From assembly GCF_000292525.1 (NCBI RefSeq), contig NZ_AEYF01000005.1:55292-119291 (forward strand): DNA of 64,000 nt, given 5' to 3'. Shown here in pieces: positions 1 through 9,100 of the stretch (position 1 is the stretch's first letter; the number at the start of each line of letters is the position of its first letter). The notes beneath the pieces were generated by a model, which had not been told where the DNA came from, ran no database searches, and worked only from the letters and a program-made list of their open reading frames with translations. This DNA comes from Rhizobium sp. CCGE 510 (GTDB taxonomy: Bacteria; Pseudomonadota; Alphaproteobacteria; Rhizobiales; Rhizobiaceae). The translations under genes and the position numbers were made by a program.

Positions 1-698
1 ATGCCGATGCGGTCGGAGACCGTCGCGTGAACCCCCATATCATGGGTGACGAACAGGAAGGACGAACCCATCTCGCGCTGGATTTCGCGGATCATCGACA
101 GCACGTCACGCTGAACGATGACGTCGAGCGCCGTCGTCGGTTCGTCGGCGATGATGAATTCCGGCGTCAGGATGGTGGCCAGCGCAATGGTCATGCGCTG
201 GCGCATGCCGCCGGAGAGTTCGTGCGGATAGGCGTCGAGCAGATGCGGATCGAGCTTCAGCCGCTGCAGATGGGTGGCGACTTTTTCGAAGAACATATCC
301 TTGCCCACGGGCATGTGGCGGAAGGCGAAATCGGTGAAGGAATGGCGGATCCGGCGCACCGGATTGAGCACATTCATCGAGCCCTGCATGATATAGGACA
401 GATGCCGCCAGCGCAGCGCCATGCGCTCATCCGGCTTCATCGCATAAATATCCTGGGTGCCGCCGGCGAAATGGAATTTGACGCTTCCCGATACCACCCG
501 GAGCGGCGGCCGGATGGCGCCGGCGATGGTCTTGATCAGCGTGGTCTTGCCGCTGCTCGATTCACCGGCGACGCCATAGACCTCGCCGCGGCCGATCGTC
601 AGGGTAATATCGTCGACGGCGCGCACTTCGCGATCGACGCCGTAGAGGAAGGCGCGGTAGTAGGCTTTCAGATTCTCGATTTCGACCAAAGGCTCCAT
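1..698 (-). CDS. Oligopeptide/dipeptide-type ABC transporter ATP-binding protein (partial, 3' end outside window)
   Basis: This is the cytoplasmic ATPase of a Dpp/Opp-family importer; it hydrolyses ATP to drive the two permeases encoded just upstream. The 232 visible residues contain a Walker A motif (GESSSGKT, about residues 45-52), the ABC signature LSGGMRQR and Walker [12 protein letters not shown], followed by the switch histidine region FVTHD. The ATG at 698-696 follows the permease stop by one base, so the genes are translationally linked. The gene leaves the window at base 1, and a second ATPase (DppF type) probably lies beyond. Its place in an operon with an arabinofuranosidase suggests arabino-oligosaccharide rather than peptide uptake, which is inference. 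Confidence 0.93.
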   Translation of the reverse strand, partial: MEPLVEIENLKAYYRAFLYGVDREVRAVDDITLTIGRGEVYGVAGESSSGKTTLIKTIAGAIRPPLRVVSGSVKFHFAGGTQDIYAMKPDERMALRWRHLSYIMQGSMNVLNPVRRIRHSFTDFAFRHMPVGKDMFFEKVATHLQRLKLDPHLLDAYPHELSGGMRQRMTIALATILTPEFIIADEPTTALDVIVQRDVLSMIREIQREMGSSFLFVTHDMGVHATVSDRIG

Positions 699-699
699 G

Positions 700-1557
700 C
701 TAACTTCCCATCCGGTTCAGCCGGCTGCGCGGATCATTGTATTCGTTCATCGACATCGACAGCAGGAAGAGCGCCAGGAACAGAACGACGATCGCGGCGA
801 CGGGTGCCGCCACCCACCACCATATGCCTGATATCAGCGCCGAATGGGCATTGGCCCAGTAGATCATCATGCCCATGGTCGGCGTCTCGATATCGGTGAA
901 GCCGAGCACCGAGAGGGTGATTTCCATGCCGATCGACCAGATCATGTTGTTCATCGTGGTGGCAAAGACGATCGGCAGAACATAGGGCAGGTGCTCCTCG
1001 ACCAGGATCTTGCGCATGCTCATGCCGGAATAGACGCTCTGGGTGGTGAAGGATCTGCTCTTCAGGCCGATCGCCACCGAACGGATCAGGCGGGCATCGT
1101 AGGACCAGCCGAGCGAGGCCATGATGACGATCAGCGCGGTCCAGGTCATGCTGTCCTTCAGCACGAAATAGAAAAGGATCAGCAGCGGAAATTGCGGGAT
1201 GACCATGACGCTATCGTTGATCGCCATCAGCACCCGGTCGACGGCGCCGCCGGCATAACCGGCAACCAGGCCGACGACCAGCGATATGATGCGCGAGATA
1301 AAGGCGACGCCGATGCCGAAATACAAAGTGTTGCGCAGCGCCGTCGTCAGCTGCCAGAAAACGTCCTGGCCGCGCGATGTCGTGCCGAGCCAATAATCGC
1401 CATCGGGCGGCATGTCGGGCGGCAGCAGATAGATGTCCGTCGGGGCGTAGGGCGAGAAATAGGACAGGACGATCAGACCGACGATGACGGCAAAGAGCAG
1501 CAGGCCGCAGAGGAATTCCATATTCTGGCGGGCGAGGTCACGGACGATGGTAAACAT
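700..1557 (-). CDS. ABC transporter permease, DppC type
   Basis: A 285-residue inner-membrane permease of the Dpp/Opp family. It begins with a short cytoplasmic tail and a strong transmembrane segment (LLLFAVIVGLIVLSYF, about residues 18-33), then a periplasmic loop with WLGTTSRGQDVFWQL, which is characteristic of DppC-type subunits. Several further membrane segments and a C-terminal helix follow. It starts 3 bases after the stop of the DppB-type gene and ends just before the ATPase start, so it is the middle of a tight operon. Substrate cannot be read from the permease; context points to plant arabinosides. Confidence 0.92.
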   Translation of the reverse strand: MFTIVRDLARQNMEFLCGLLLFAVIVGLIVLSYFSPYAPTDIYLLPPDMPPDGDYWLGTTSRGQDVFWQLTTALRNTLYFGIGVAFISRIISLVVGLVAGYAGGAVDRVLMAINDSVMVIPQFPLLILFYFVLKDSMTWTALIVIMASLGWSYDARLIRSVAIGLKSRSFTTQSVYSGMSMRKILVEEHLPYVLPIVFATTMNNMIWSIGMEITLSVLGFTDIETPTMGMMIYWANAHSALISGIWWWVAAPVAAIVVLFLALFLLSMSMNEYNDPRSRLNRMGS

Positions 1558-1560
1558 GGT

Positions 1561-2565
1561 CTATTCCACCTTGATACGCGGGTCGATCAGCGGGCTCAGA
1601 ATGTCGATGATGAACACCGCGGCGGCGACGCCGACGATCGACAAGGCGCTGAGGCCGAGCACCAGGCTGTAATCGCCGGCATGCACCGCTGAAATCAGCA
1701 GGTTGCCGATGCCCGGATAGCCGAAGACGATTTCGGTGATGACGGTGCCGTTGAAGATCGCCCCGAGCGACATGGCAAGCCCGGTGAACTGCGGCACCAT
1801 GGCATTGCGGGCGATATAGGAGCGGAGGATTTTCCGCTTCGGCACGCCGCCGAGCTCGGCGAAGACGACGTAATCATCGGTGATGATGTTGGACACCAGC
1901 GCGCGCATGCCGATCAGCCAGCTGCCGGTTCCGACAAGGATCAGCGACAGGGCCGGCAGGATCGAGTGTTCGAGGACATCGAGCACCAGCGCGAAGGAAA
2001 GGTCCAGATTGGCGTTCATCTCGTAGGCGCCATTGATCGGCAGCACCGGCCAGAGATAGCCGAACAGGATGAGCAGCACGAAGGCCAGAATATAATAGGG
2101 AATGGGAAGCAGGGCGATGCAGACGAGGCTGACGGCCTTCAGCACCATGTTCTTCCGGTAATAGCCGGCGAGCGCGCCGATCGCATTGCCGAGCACGAAG
2201 GTGATCACCGTGGACACCGTCATCAGCCCGATGGTCCAGGGCAGGGACCGCAGAATGATGGTGGAAACAGGCGTCGGAAAAGCCGAAAGCGAGGGGCCGA
2301 GATCACCGGTCGCAAGCCGCAGCCAGAAATGCAGATATTGCTGCCAGATCGAGCCCTCCATGCCGTAAAGCTCGCGAAGCGACTGACGCATCAGTTCGAT
2401 CGCATTCGGATCGGACTGTCCCATCTGGGTGATGGCGCCGATGCTTTCTTCGACCGGATCGATCGGGGTCAGGTGGGTGATAAAGAATGTGATGCTGACG
2501 CCAAGAAAGACGACGAGCAGAAACTGACCGAACCGCTTCAGCACAAAGATCAGATAGGACGTCAT
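1561..2565 (-). CDS. ABC transporter permease, DppB type
   Basis: A 334-residue inner-membrane permease. The N-terminus (LKRFGQFLLVVFLGVSITFF) is the usual first membrane segment of DppB/OppB proteins, followed by the periplasmic region with LTPIDPVEE and then the membrane domain with the ATPase-contact loop around LGGVPKRKILRSYIARNA. Length is normal for the family. It pairs with the DppC-type gene 3 bases downstream. The 123 bases between it and the upstream solute-binding protein gene hold a strong stem-loop, which may set different expression for binding protein and permeases. Confidence 0.92.
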   Translation of the reverse strand: MTSYLIFVLKRFGQFLLVVFLGVSITFFITHLTPIDPVEESIGAITQMGQSDPNAIELMRQSLRELYGMEGSIWQQYLHFWLRLATGDLGPSLSAFPTPVSTIILRSLPWTIGLMTVSTVITFVLGNAIGALAGYYRKNMVLKAVSLVCIALLPIPYYILAFVLLILFGYLWPVLPINGAYEMNANLDLSFALVLDVLEHSILPALSLILVGTGSWLIGMRALVSNIITDDYVVFAELGGVPKRKILRSYIARNAMVPQFTGLAMSLGAIFNGTVITEIVFGYPGIGNLLISAVHAGDYSLVLGLSALSIVGVAAAVFIIDILSPLIDPRIKVE

Positions 2566-2653
2566 AGGGCAGTGGTTCCTCTCTGGTTCCCTCTCATCGC
2601 CTGGAAAGCACCGATGGGAAAGGATCGACGGGCTGGTGCCCGTCGATAAGGGG

Positions 2654-2678
2654 GCCGGCGCGATGGCTGCGCGCCGGC
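2654..2678 (-). other. Stem-loop between binding-protein and permease genes
   Basis: A perfect 9-bp inverted repeat (GCCGGCGCG at 2654-2662, CGCGCCGGC at 2670-2678) with a 7-base loop lies just after the stop of the solute-binding protein gene. No T-run follows on the minus strand, so it is unlikely to be a complete terminator. It more likely protects the 3' end of the binding-protein mRNA segment, as known for malE-malF type arrangements. Confidence 0.55.
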
Positions 2679-2688
2679 GTTGGGAGGA

Positions 2689-4593
2689 TTATTTCGGTTG
2701 AGCCGGCTTCAGTTTGACCATCATCAGCCTGGAGTTCGCCCAATTCGGCACCGGGTCTGTGTAAGGGTCATCGATCGTCGGGTAGCCGGTCCAATAGGTC
2801 GTGTCCATCGAGGTGAAGACGTTATAGGACATCAGCGGGATCGTCGGCATTTCGCGGGCGACGAGCTTCAGATAATCCTTGCCGAGCTCGATGCCCTTGG
2901 GGTCGTCGGCGCTGATGCCGCGGATGGTCTCGATGATCTTGTCGAGCTCCGGATTGGACCAGCGCTGCCAGTTGCGCGGCGGCTGATTATCACCCTTCTT
3001 GGCGACGAACTGCGAGTGCCAGCTGTCGAGGAAGAACGACAGGTCGGGATCGCCGCCCCAGGTCTCGACGCTCCAGGCGATCGCCACCTGGAAATCGCCG
3101 GGCTGCAGCGCCACCTGCCACAGTTTCTCGGTGGGCACCGCCTTGGCGTCGATGCCGAAGGCGGCCCATTGCTGCGCGATCAGCGTGCCTGCCCGGGTGA
3201 AGACCGAGCGCGAATCGCCCTCGACGGTCATCCGGATCCTGAACGGCTTGCCATCCGGGGTCATCCATTTGCCGCCGGTCTTCTTGAAGCCTGCCTTCTC
3301 CAGCAGTTCGCCGGCTGCCTGCGGGTTCGGTTTCCACCAGCCATAGCCGAATGCCGTGCTGATCGCCTCAGGGTCGGTCGGGATCTGGTCCTTGAACTTC
3401 GGCTGCTTGCGCAGCAGATCGGCAACCTGTTGTCCGATTGTCGGATCATAGGGTTTGATCTTCTGCTTGCCGGTGTCGACCTCGAAGTCCTTCAGCCAAT
3501 CCTGCATCGGCGCCTGATAGTCTTTCATGGCAATGGCCGTCGGCGGTACGCCGAGCGCCGACAGCGTCGCCGTGCCGCGATAGCTCGCCATGTCGACGGC
3601 CTTGATGTCGATCAGCAGGGCCAGCGCCCAGCGCACGTCGGGATTGGCAAAGGTCGGATCCTGGGTGTTGAAGATCACAGCCGGAAGTGTCGGATCCGGA
3701 TGGGCGAAGGGGAAGCCCGGGAACCAGGTCGCAATCGACTTGGATTTTTCCTTGAGGGTGAACATGCCCTCAGGCGTGTTGTCGTGGATGATATCGAGAT
3801 TGTGCTCGAGCTGAGCGATGGTGCGTTTATCCGGCGGGCCGGGATCGGTGTAGGTCACATATTTAGGGGCCGGTTCGCCGAAGCGGGCCAGCGATGTTTT
3901 CTGCCAGTCTTCACGCTTTTCCCAAGTATACCATTTGCCCTGGGGATCATAAGCCTTGAGCTTGTAGGCGCCGAGCGAGACGGGATTGGCGAAATCATAG
4001 CGGATCGGGTCGGCCACTTTCTCGAACACATGCTTGGGCATGATCCAGGCGCCGTTCCAGCGAACGGTGAAAAGGGCGTGGAAGCGCGAATTGGGCTTCT
4101 TCAGCTTGAACACCACCGTCTGGGGATCGGTCGCCTCGACGCTTGCCACCTGCACCGAGAAGGCAGCACTCCAGACCATGCCGGGATGATCCATCTGCGT
4201 TTTGACGGTATAGACCACATCGTCTGCCGTGAACTCGACGCCGTCGCTCCAGAAGAGCCCCTTGCGCAGTTTCACGGTCATCTCGGTGAAGTCGGCATTG
4301 TATTGCGGCTTGTCGGCGGCCAGCGAACTGTCCCAGGTCGAGCCGCCAAGCCCTTGTTCGGGGTCGATATACCAGAGCGTATCCATGGTCAGCTGCTGCA
4401 GGCCGGTGGAAACACCGCCGCCGCCATTGACCCAGATATTGAACCAGCCCGGATTCTTGATCGTCCCTTCCGGATTTTCGACGATGAGCGTCTCCTTGCG
4501 CGGCAAGGAGGTGTAGTCATCGGCCTTGGCCGCCGCTGTCAGGCCGAGTGCGGCCAGCGCGACGCCAAATGCGAGCCTCTTCCACTGTTGCAT
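2689..4593 (-). CDS. ABC transporter solute-binding protein, family 5 (Opp/Dpp/cello-oligosaccharide type)
   Basis: A 634-residue periplasmic binding protein. The chosen ATG at 4593 gives a classic signal peptide (MQQWKRLAFGVALAALG, then AAAKA|DDY) and has a strong AGGGAGGAG ribosome site five bases upstream; the open frame extends 33 codons further but without such features. Family features include the early NPGWFNIW region and VKLRKGLFWSDGVEFTADD, typical of SBP_bac_5 proteins. At over 600 residues it is longer than DppA and fits the subgroup that binds oligosaccharides. It lies downstream of a GH51 arabinofuranosidase, so arabino-oligosaccharides are a reasonable ligand; this is inferred from context only. 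Confidence 0.9.
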   Translation of the reverse strand: MQQWKRLAFGVALAALGLTAAAKADDYTSLPRKETLIVENPEGTIKNPGWFNIWVNGGGGVSTGLQQLTMDTLWYIDPEQGLGGSTWDSSLAADKPQYNADFTEMTVKLRKGLFWSDGVEFTADDVVYTVKTQMDHPGMVWSAAFSVQVASVEATDPQTVVFKLKKPNSRFHALFTVRWNGAWIMPKHVFEKVADPIRYDFANPVSLGAYKLKAYDPQGKWYTWEKREDWQKTSLARFGEPAPKYVTYTDPGPPDKRTIAQLEHNLDIIHDNTPEGMFTLKEKSKSIATWFPGFPFAHPDPTLPAVIFNTQDPTFANPDVRWALALLIDIKAVDMASYRGTATLSALGVPPTAIAMKDYQAPMQDWLKDFEVDTGKQKIKPYDPTIGQQVADLLRKQPKFKDQIPTDPEAISTAFGYGWWKPNPQAAGELLEKAGFKKTGGKWMTPDGKPFRIRMTVEGDSRSVFTRAGTLIAQQWAAFGIDAKAVPTEKLWQVALQPGDFQVAIAWSVETWGGDPDLSFFLDSWHSQFVAKKGDNQPPRNWQRWSNPELDKIIETIRGISADDPKGIELGKDYLKLVAREMPTIPLMSYNVFTSMDTTYWTGYPTIDDPYTDPVPNWANSRLMMVKLKPAQPK

Positions 4594-4794
4594 GAACTCC
4601 TCCCTAGAAAGCGACGATGCGGCGGCCATAAGGCACGCATGGGCACGTCGCGGTTGTCGGTTCGCGAAAGCATCAGGACTTGAGACACTCAAGGTCCGAG
4701 GCTTCAGCCAACCATCCCTCCGGCCCGCCTGCCTCCTCGCAGTCGAGCCGAACCTCTTCAGCCGGGGCCAATCGGCCTTACCCGGCGGCGGCTG

Positions 4795-6303
4795 TCACAC
4801 CGACAGCCGAATGACGTTGTAGGACAGCGGCTTCAGCGCCGCCCGCAACCTGCCGTCCTCGATCTTGGCGCTCTGGACATTGACCGGCGCGACCGTGTCT
4901 TGCCGCTGAGCCGTGTTGACGGCTTGCAGATCACTATTGGTCATCTCCACCTGCTCGACGACGCTCGCGGTGCCAAAACCTTCCAGCCGCACATCGAGAT
5001 CGAGCGCCGTGTTCGGATGACGGTTGACGGCAAAGAAGGTCAGCGTCTTGCCATCCTCGGAATGGACCGCGGAGACATCGAGATAGGGGACGTCGTTTTC
5101 CTCGTCGCTGTCATAGGTCGGGCCATCGACGACCAGCTGCAGTGCCGATCCACGGCCATACCGGGAGGCATAGTAGAAGGGGTAATAGATCGTCTGGCGC
5201 CAGGCGGCCCCGCCGTCGTCGGTCATGATCGGGGCGATGACGTTGACGAGCTGGGCGATGCAGGCGATGCGCACCCGGTCGGAGCGGCGGATGAAGGTGT
5301 TCAGGATACCGCCGACCTGCAGCACATCCTCGAAATTATAGACGTCTTCGAGCAGATGCGGTGCATCCGGCCACTCGTCGCGCGCCAGGATTTCCTTGTC
5401 CTGCTGGTTGGAATGATACCAGACGTTCCATTCGTCGAAGGAGATGCCGATCGTCTTTTTCGAGCGTTTTTTCGCCTTGATATAGTCGATCACGCCGCCG
5501 ATCGTGGTGATGTAACGGTCGAGCTTGGTCGCCCGGGCGAGATAGTTGAGGGTGTTCTTCTCGCGGTTGGCAAAATACATATGCAGCGAGATATGGTCGG
5601 CGCTGTCATAGCACTGTTCGAGAACTTGAGCCTCCCAATCCGGATAGGTCGCCATATCGGAGTTGGACGAGCCGCAGACCACCAGTTCGAGCGACTTGTC
5701 GAAGCCGCGCATGGCCTTGGCCGTCTCATCCGCCAGCCGGCCATATTCATAGGCCGACTTGTGGCCGACCTGCCAGGGGCCATCCATCTCATTGCCGAGG
5801 CACCACAATTTGACGTCGTGCGGATTGGCCCAGCCGTGTTTGCGGCGCAGATCGGAATAATAGGTGCCGCCGGGATGATTGCAATATTCGAGGAAATTGC
5901 GGGCCGCATCCAGGCCGCGTGAGCCGAGATTGACGGCGAGCATCGGCTTGGTGTTCGCCTTCTTGCACCAGTCGACGAATTCGTTGACGCCGATCTGATT
6001 GGCTTCGCGGGTGCGCCAGGCAAGGTCGAGACGAACCGGGCGCTCCGAGCGCGGGCCGACGCCATCTTCCCAATTATAGGCCGAGACGAAATTGCCGCCG
6101 GGATAACGGCAGTAGGGCGTGTCGAGGTCACGCACCAGATCGAGGACATCGCGGCGGAAACCGTCCTCATCGGCTGTGGGATGTCCGGGCTCGTAAATGC
6201 CGCCGTAGATCGCTCTGCCGAGATGCTCGAGAAATGAACTGTAGAGCCTGGAGTCAATGGTCGCGATGCGGAAATCGCGGTGGGCAACGACATTGGTTTT
6301 CAA
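4795..6303 (-). CDS. abfA: GH51 alpha-L-arabinofuranosidase
   Basis: A 502-residue cytoplasmic glycosidase that removes terminal alpha-L-arabinofuranose from plant arabinan or arabinoxylan oligomers. GH51 features are clear: YPGGNFVSAYNWEDG (about residues 68-81), the acid/base glutamate in LGNEMDG (E172) and the nucleophile in SFDEWNVWYH (E291), with a C-terminal beta-sandwich. There is no signal peptide, so substrates must be imported first, which fits the ABC genes downstream. The start is a TTG at 6303-6301 with GGGAGGA upstream; no ATG near it fits as well. A 201-base gap separates it from the binding-protein gene. Confidence 0.93.
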   Translation of the reverse strand: MKTNVVAHRDFRIATIDSRLYSSFLEHLGRAIYGGIYEPGHPTADEDGFRRDVLDLVRDLDTPYCRYPGGNFVSAYNWEDGVGPRSERPVRLDLAWRTREANQIGVNEFVDWCKKANTKPMLAVNLGSRGLDAARNFLEYCNHPGGTYYSDLRRKHGWANPHDVKLWCLGNEMDGPWQVGHKSAYEYGRLADETAKAMRGFDKSLELVVCGSSNSDMATYPDWEAQVLEQCYDSADHISLHMYFANREKNTLNYLARATKLDRYITTIGGVIDYIKAKKRSKKTIGISFDEWNVWYHSNQQDKEILARDEWPDAPHLLEDVYNFEDVLQVGGILNTFIRRSDRVRIACIAQLVNVIAPIMTDDGGAAWRQTIYYPFYYASRYGRGSALQLVVDGPTYDSDEENDVPYLDVSAVHSEDGKTLTFFAVNRHPNTALDLDVRLEGFGTASVVEQVEMTNSDLQAVNTAQRQDTVAPVNVQSAKIEDGRLRAALKPLSYNVIRLSV

Positions 6304-6318
6304 CGGATCCTCCCGTTT

Positions 6319-6326
6319 ATGTATCA
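6319..6326. promoter_or_regulatory. Possible regulator half-site upstream of the arabinofuranosidase gene
   Basis: ATGTATCA here is the exact 8-base complement of TGATACAT at 7481-7488, one arm of the inverted repeat in front of the ArsR-type regulator. It lies 16 bases upstream of the TTG start, in an AT-rich 208-base gap. Sharing between the two upstream regions suggests one regulator acting at both; a single 8-mer match could be chance. Confidence 0.3.
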
Positions 6327-6511
6327 GATATTTTGTTTTCTTGCCTCCAACTTGATATCAGGAATGTCGTTCTGTCAACCGACCGGCGTTTTTAATCATA
6401 CTAATGTAATTTTCTGGAAAATACTTTTATTACAATAGGTTGTCTATATTTCAACGGTTGCTAATTTGAAAAAGAAGTGAAAATCGAAATCACGATTTAT
6501 GATATCGATTT

Positions 6512-7438
6512 TCAGACATGCAGCCGCATGATGATATCGCGGCCGTGATTTCCAAAGCCGCGACCGAAAATATTGACGCCGCCGGTATGGCCGGCATTCT
6601 CGGCGATGCCGACGCGCAGGCGGATGGACGAGTGCTGGCCGAGCGCAAGGTCGCCGAGCGTGACATTCGAGGCGGCGACACCGTCGATGAAGGTTCCACG
6701 CGTCGAGATGCGCCAAGTCTTCATCATACCATATTGCGAGCCCTCGAGCTTCCACCATGGCGGCGTGAAGGCGCCGCGTTTGTCACCGTAGTCGCCGGGC
6801 GAGGTCCAGGTTCCGATCGCCATGCCGTTGACCCAGAGGGTGATGTCGGAAGGCCAGTCCGCATTGGTGCCGGGCACCTCGGACGACAGCTCCATCGAGA
6901 ACTCGATGGCCCGGATGTCCTTGTTCAACACCTTGGCATTGTTGGGGAATTTATACTCGACATAGCCCCGGCCGAACCAGACGAGCCCCGCCTGCATGCG
7001 CTGCGGATCAAGGAAATAGTCGGGAACATCAAGCGGGCCGATGACGCTCTCGCTGGAGCAAAGGCCGCATGGCGCATGCACGTCGCAGCTGGTGTACAAC
7101 CCGACAGGCATCTCGACTTCGATGATATTGTTGGCCCGTTGCGCGGCACTTTCCTCGAAGCTGATCAGGATTTCGCTATAGACCGCCGAGCAGATCTTCT
7201 GGTTACCCTTGCGGGCCTTGGCCAGCCGCGACTCGACCAGTCCGGCCTCTTCCAAAATCTGGATACCGGTGGCGACGGTCGACTGCGGCAGGGAAAGCGC
7301 CTGGGCGATATCGTTGATATTCGTCGGCCCTTTGGCGCAGAGCAGCTTCAGCATCTCGACCCGCGCCGGCGCCGAAAGCGCCCGTATCGCCGTATTATTC
7401 TCACCGGCAGCAATCGTCAAAAACGAACGTTCCATCAT
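6512..7438 (-). CDS. ArsR-type winged-helix regulator with a large C-terminal ligand-binding-like domain
   Basis: A 308-residue putative repressor of the arabinoside operon. Residues about 15-90 form an ArsR-like winged helix (RALSAPARVEMLKLL, then QALSLPQSTVATGIQILEEAGLV). Residues 105-308 are unusual for ArsR proteins: a cysteine cluster (C118, C124, C127 in the pattern CxxxxxCxxC) followed by a beta-rich segment with SDITLWVNGMAIGTW and GAFTPPWWKLEGSQYG that resembles a carbohydrate-binding beta-sandwich. That reading is mine from sequence look, not from a search. It is the first gene of the minus-strand cluster and has an inverted repeat directly upstream. Two adjacent ATG codons could start it (7438 or 7435). 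Confidence 0.85.
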   Translation of the reverse strand: MMERSFLTIAAGENNTAIRALSAPARVEMLKLLCAKGPTNINDIAQALSLPQSTVATGIQILEEAGLVESRLAKARKGNQKICSAVYSEILISFEESAAQRANNIIEVEMPVGLYTSCDVHAPCGLCSSESVIGPLDVPDYFLDPQRMQAGLVWFGRGYVEYKFPNNAKVLNKDIRAIEFSMELSSEVPGTNADWPSDITLWVNGMAIGTWTSPGDYGDKRGAFTPPWWKLEGSQYGMMKTWRISTRGTFIDGVAASNVTLGDLALGQHSSIRLRVGIAENAGHTGGVNIFGRGFGNHGRDIIMRLHV

Positions 7439-7461
7439 TCCCCCAAGAATTCCCGGAGAAA

Positions 7462-7490
7462 TGATGTATATCGAGAATTGTGATACATCA
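7462..7490. promoter_or_regulatory. Inverted repeat, likely operator of the ArsR-type regulator
   Basis: TGATGTAT (7462-7469) and ATACATCA (7483-7490) form a perfect inverted repeat with a 13-base spacer, about 24 bases before the regulator start codon. Spacing of about two helical turns between arm centres fits a dimeric winged-helix protein. One arm recurs upstream of the arabinofuranosidase. Autoregulation is inferred. Confidence 0.5.
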
Positions 7491-7573
7491 AGTGGGGGTA
7501 TTTAAACAATTTTAGGATTGAGGCGGGGTCGTTCGAGTCTTGGAACGGGCATTTCATTCCAAATGACCGGCGT

Positions 7574-8332
7574 TCACCGGCGCAGCAGCGGTCGCAATGC
7601 GGCCTGGGTTTCCTTCAGCAGGGGCAGATAGAGCTGCTTCATCTCGGCGGCCGGGACGAGGGCGGCCGGGGCGCCGATATTGATCGCCGCAACGGTTTCG
7701 CCGCGGTCGTTTTCCACAGGCACGGCGATCGAGCAGAGGCCGATCTCCAGTTCCTGATCGATGATCGCATATCCCTCGGTGCGGATGCGGCGGAATTCGG
7801 CGATCAGCTCGTCCGGATCGGTCCTGGTATTCGCAGTGTTCTGTTTCAGCTCGCTGCGGGCAAGAATGGCGCGCGCCTCGTTTTCGCCAAGGGCTGCCAG
7901 CAATACGCGGCCCATCGAGGCGCAATAGGCGGGCAGGCGGCTGCCGGGGGTGAGATTGATCGACATGACGCGACGCTGCGAGGCGCGGGCGATATAGACG
8001 ATTTCGCTGCCGTCGAGCACCGAGGCCGAGGCGCTCTGGCCGGCTCTTTCAGAGAGCTGATCGAGATGCGGCTGCAACAGCGCCGGCAGCGGCGTGGCGG
8101 CGAGATAGGCGTGGCCGAGCCGGAGGATCTTCGGCGTCAGGGTGAAGAACTTGCCGTCATAATCGGCATAACCGAGCTCGGCCAGCGTCAGCAGCGAGCG
8201 GCGCACGGTGGCACGGTCGAGATCCGTCAGCTTGGCGGCCTCGGCGATCGACAGCCGCTGTCGCGTCTCGCCGAAGGCTTCGATGACTTTCAGGCCGCGG
8301 GCAAAGCCGCTGACAAAATCGGTTTCGCGCAT
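7574..8332 (-). CDS. pcaR: IclR-family transcriptional regulator, PcaR/PcaU/PobR type
   Basis: A 252-residue regulator of the beta-ketoadipate pathway. The N-terminal winged helix (GFARGLKVIEAFGE, then SIAEAAKLTDLDRATVRRSLLTL, residues about 8-55) is followed by an effector domain with RVMSINLTPGSRLPAYCASMGRVLLAAL, the signature of the PcaR/PcaU/PobR subgroup. The ATG at 8332 is preferred because family members start shortly before the FVSGFARGL motif; the open frame extends 18 codons upstream. The presumed targets pcaIJF start 4.3 kb away on the other strand and carry a PcaR-like box. In relatives pcaR and pcaIJF are usually neighbours, so this pair appears split by inserted DNA. Confidence 0.85.
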   Translation of the reverse strand: MRETDFVSGFARGLKVIEAFGETRQRLSIAEAAKLTDLDRATVRRSLLTLAELGYADYDGKFFTLTPKILRLGHAYLAATPLPALLQPHLDQLSERAGQSASASVLDGSEIVYIARASQRRVMSINLTPGSRLPAYCASMGRVLLAALGENEARAILARSELKQNTANTRTDPDELIAEFRRIRTEGYAIIDQELEIGLCSIAVPVENDRGETVAAINIGAPAALVPAAEMKQLYLPLLKETQAALRPLLRR

Positions 8333-8561
8333 GTGTTCCTGTCGTTGGAAGCCTGACTGGCGGCAGACTACGCTCAATAACGCCACGTCGATACTCCATA
8401 GCCCGCACCGAAAACAAGCAGGGGTGGTTCAGCAGAAGCATCATCGAAATTTTCGAACATGTGCTTCCAAACTCTCCGGCTTTTTCGATCGAGTCGCGCC
8501 GCATAAATTTTGGTGGCCAGCGCGCGCGCCGCACAAGATCCTTATCAACACCGGAGAAAGA

Positions 8562-9062
8562 ATGCCCGACTATCTCGCGCCTCACGATCTTCGTATCGGT
8601 CACGTTCACCTGAAAGTATCAGATCTACACCGCTCCATTACCTTCTATAGGGAGATTTTAGGCTTCGAACTCCGCTTTCAGCTGCCAACATTCGCCTTCC
8701 TGTCGGTGGGCGGTTATCATCACCATATCGGACTGAATACGTGGGAAAGCAGCAATGGCAAACCGGCGCCGGTGGAGAGTACAGGGCTTTACCATTTTGC
8801 TCTCAACTACCCGACCGAAAAGGATTTAGGTCGTGCCTTAAAAAGCGTTGTCGATCACCGGTATCCGATCGAAGGCGCTGCCGACCACGTCAGTCATCTC
8901 GCTATCTACCTTCAAGACCCGGACGGCAATGGAATCGAGCTCGCTTGGGACCGCGGATCGGAATTCTGGGAGGCATGGGGACCGACGCTGACGATGGATA
9001 AGGTCCGCACGCTGAATACGCCGGTAGATCTCCAAGCTCTTCTCAAGCTTGCCACTGAATAA
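8562..9062 (+). CDS. VOC-family protein (glyoxalase / extradiol dioxygenase-like)
   Basis: A 166-residue single-subunit vicinal-oxygen-chelate protein similar in layout to CatE-type ring-cleavage enzymes. The paired beta-alpha-beta modules are visible: HVHLKVSDLHRSITFYREIL (residues 14-33) and GLYHFALNYP (75-84), with probable metal ligands H16 and H78 and a glutamate in GNGIELAWD (E126). Start ATG follows CCGGAGAAAGA. Substrate is unknown; nearness to pca genes hints at an aromatic compound but the gene lies in the low-GC insert, so that is weak. It converges on the LysR gene downstream. Confidence 0.75.
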   Translation: MPDYLAPHDLRIGHVHLKVSDLHRSITFYREILGFELRFQLPTFAFLSVGGYHHHIGLNTWESSNGKPAPVESTGLYHFALNYPTEKDLGRALKSVVDHRYPIEGAADHVSHLAIYLQDPDGNGIELAWDRGSEFWEAWGPTLTMDKVRTLNTPVDLQALLKLATE

Positions 9063-9100
9063 CGAGTTTCTGATCCGGATTTTTCGGCCCCACTATTTTG

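Noticed and set aside
2680..4683. A 667-codon plus-strand frame opposite the solute-binding protein gene
   Set aside because: It mirrors the real gene on the opposite strand; high GC at third positions opens antisense frames. No domain, signal or ribosome site.
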